Positions 6,308 through 7,489 of a DNA stretch of 7,489 nucleotides are shown here, piece by piece. Location: positions 1-7,489 of the forward strand of contig CAKQMM010000049.1 in the NCBI GenBank assembly GCA_934254755.1, in the 5' to 3' direction. Origin of the DNA: an uncultured Clostridia bacterium (GTDB taxonomy: Bacteria; Bacillota; Clostridia; Christensenellales; Borkfalkiaceae). Numbering within the stretch: position 1 is the stretch's first letter; each line of letters opens with the position of its first letter. Under the pieces are notes generated by a model. That model did no database searches. It was not told the origin of the DNA and was given only the letters and a program-made list of their open reading frames with translations. A program made the translations under genes and the position numbers.

Positions 6308-7098
6308 TGGAATATTCTATTGTTACGGGCGGAAGCGGCGTCTTAGGTAAAGAAGTCGTAAAAGCCGCTTTAATAAGGGGCGAAAACGTTTATATTTTAG
6401 GTCGAAGCAGCGAAAAATTGACCCTCGTCGAGCGGGAGCTTTCCGCAAAATTCCCTAAAAGTTTAATAAAAACCGCCGCCGTCGATTTAGCGGACGAAAG
6501 CTCACGCGCAAAATTTTACGAAGCTTTTGCGGGTGAAAACGGAGTTGTTTCGGCTCTATACTTAGTGGCGGGCGTGGATACGCAAAAGGCGTTTTTAAAG
6601 TATGACGAACGCGGAATTATAAATCAGGCGCGCGTCAACTACGAGGCGGCTTTATCGTTTACTAATTTTGCGCTGAAAAATAGGGGCGAGGAACTTAAAA
6701 TTTTAGCCGTTTCGTCCTTAACGGGCGTAACGCCGATGCCGTACTTTTCGGAATACGCAAGTTTAAAAGGCGCGCTTATATCTTTTTTCAGGGCGTTAAG
6801 ATACGAATTAAAAGGTGAGGGCGTTACGATAACCGTGCTTGCCCCCGGCAGCATACCCACGCGCGACGATATAATCGCAGATATAAAAAAGCAAGGGCTT
6901 ACGGGTAAAATGTCGTCAAAAAGCCCCGAATACGTAGTTGAAAAAGCGTTTAAATATATAGATAAAAACAAGTTTTTGTGTGTGCCCGGCGGGTGGAACA
7001 AATTCGTTTACGTTTTATCGAAACTAACGCCGACCGCTATAACCGAACGAGTTATAGCGAAAAAATTCAAAAACAAAGAAAAGGACGCTTTCAGATAA
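6307..7098 (+). CDS. Short-chain dehydrogenase/reductase, coupled to sigK
   Basis: This is a classical-type NAD(P)-dependent oxidoreductase with unknown substrate. ATG 6307 shares its A with the sigK TGA (6305-6307, TGATG); the TTG at 6304 is a poorer start. It has 263 residues. The nucleotide-binding motif is TGGSGVLG (7-14), and GRSSEKL (32-38) places an Arg after strand 2, suggesting NADP(H). The catalytic set is visible: N111, S137, Y150 and K154 in EYASLKGAL, followed by PGSIPT (180-185). The usual NNAG is changed to LVAG (86-89). The C-terminal KFVYVLSKLTPTAITERVIAKK is amphipathic and basic, as in DltE/YqjQ-like SDRs, and may touch a membrane. No signal peptide is seen. Translational coupling suggests co-expression with sigK, hence perhaps a mother-cell role, but this is inference. 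The family is certain; the function is not recognised. Confidence 0.88.
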   Translation: MEYSIVTGGSGVLGKEVVKAALIRGENVYILGRSSEKLTLVERELSAKFPKSLIKTAAVDLADESSRAKFYEAFAGENGVVSALYLVAGVDTQKAFLKYDERGIINQARVNYEAALSFTNFALKNRGEELKILAVSSLTGVTPMPYFSEYASLKGALISFFRALRYELKGEGVTITVLAPGSIPTRDDIIADIKKQGLTGKMSSKSPEYVVEKAFKYIDKNKFLCVPGGWNKFVYVLSKLTPTAITERVIAKKFKNKEKDAFR

Positions 7099-7129
7099 TC
7101 GGTTTAACGCGGTAATTTAAAAATACGCA

Positions 7130-7158
7130 TTTACAAATTAAATAAAGCGTGATAAAAT
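7130..7158 (+). promoter_or_regulatory. Housekeeping-type promoter for thyA
   Basis: TTTACA (7130-7135), a 17-base spacer and TAAAAT (7153-7158) with TG at 7150-7151 give an extended -10 (TGATAAAAT). Transcription would begin near 7165, leaving a leader of about 20 bases. No clear terminator separates it from the upstream SDR, so some read-through from the sigK unit is possible. Confidence 0.7.
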
Positions 7159-7184
7159 ATTTAAAATACGTTCAGGAGAAATTT

Positions 7185-7489
7185 ATGAGTTTAGCGGATA
7201 AAGTTTTTATAGAAAATTGCACCGATATAATAAACAACGGTTTTTGGGACACGAACGTTCCCGTCCGCCCGCATTGGGAAGACGGCACGCCCGCGCACAC
7301 GGTTAAAAAGTTTTGCGTAGTCAACCGGTACGATTTATCTAAAGAATTCCCCATTTTAACCATTCGCAAGACCTTTTTAAAGTCCGCAATAGACGAAATT
7401 TTGTGGATTTGGCAAAAAAAGAGCAATAACGTTCACGACCTTCATTCTCATATATGGGACAGTTGGGCGGACGAAACGGGGTCTATAGG
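7185..7489 (+). CDS. thyA: Thymidylate synthase, N-terminal part (3' end outside window)
   Basis: ThyA converts dUMP and 5,10-methylene-tetrahydrofolate to dTMP and dihydrofolate for DNA synthesis in the cytoplasm. ATG 7185 has the ribosome site AGGAG (7174-7178) 6 bases before it. The frame stays open to the right edge, giving 101 complete codons of an expected ~270-280. Family segments are clear: VRPHWEDGTPAHTVKKF carries the Arg expected to bind the dUMP phosphate, then FPILTIRKTFLKSAIDEILW, IWQKKSNN and HIWDSWADETGSIG. These are closest to the B. subtilis ThyA-like branch with DGTPAHT rather than the E. coli DRTGTGT form. The catalytic Cys and the folate site lie beyond the window, so completeness cannot be judged. 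It has its own promoter. A dihydrofolate reductase gene often follows thyA but cannot be seen here. Confidence 0.95.
   Translation, partial: MSLADKVFIENCTDIINNGFWDTNVPVRPHWEDGTPAHTVKKFCVVNRYDLSKEFPILTIRKTFLKSAIDEILWIWQKKSNNVHDLHSHIWDSWADETGSI

Noticed and set aside
1..7489. Search for a mobile element, CRISPR array, tRNA/rRNA gene, riboswitch, toxin-antitoxin or defence system
   Set aside because: Nearly all of the sequence is explained by conserved housekeeping and sporulation genes. No terminal repeats, spacer-repeat pattern, structured RNA or integrase-like gene was seen, and the spacers are too short for most riboswitches.

Overview
The window reads as a stretch of ordinary chromosome from a Gram-positive, endospore-forming bacterium of the Clostridia type. 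Three things point there: an intact sporulation sigma factor of the SigK family with its hydrophobic pro-sequence, an RNase J gene, and a YrrM/YrrO-type tRNA-modification pair. Base composition looks middling, roughly mid-40s % GC by eye, with A/T-rich spacers and many GCG, AAA and GAA codons. An uncultured gut Clostridia lineage is plausible, but that is a guess from sequence style only. All genes lie on the + strand, are tightly packed, and the longest gap is about 140 bases, so no gene-free stretch exceeds 300 bases.

Layout. (1) Bases 3-1610: the 3' part of valS (valyl-tRNA synthetase), open through the left edge and closed by a strong intrinsic terminator at 1614-1653. (2) A good extended -10 promoter (1680-1708) starts a three-gene unit: rnj (RNase J, with an unusual basic N-terminal extension), trmR (SAM-dependent tRNA U34 O-methyltransferase) and trhP (U32-family tRNA U34 hydroxylase). 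The gaps are 1 and 20 bases. (3) After a 96-base spacer come sigK (pro-sigma-K) and a short-chain dehydrogenase/reductase whose start codon overlaps the sigK stop. (4) A second promoter with almost the same design as the rnj promoter (7130-7158) drives thyA (thymidylate synthase), which is cut by the right edge after 101 codons.

How they fit together. valS, rnj, trmR and trhP are all information-processing genes: tRNA charging, mRNA decay and 5' maturation, and two successive steps that turn wobble U34 into 5-methoxyuridine. sigK would act late in sporulation in the mother cell, and the SDR is probably translated with it. thyA supplies dTMP. I see no mobile element, CRISPR array, rRNA or tRNA gene, or defence locus. 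I found no candidate for a new multi-gene system. The points worth a second look are the RNase J extension, the sigK-SDR coupling, the placement of the wobble-modification pair behind rnj, and the matched promoters.
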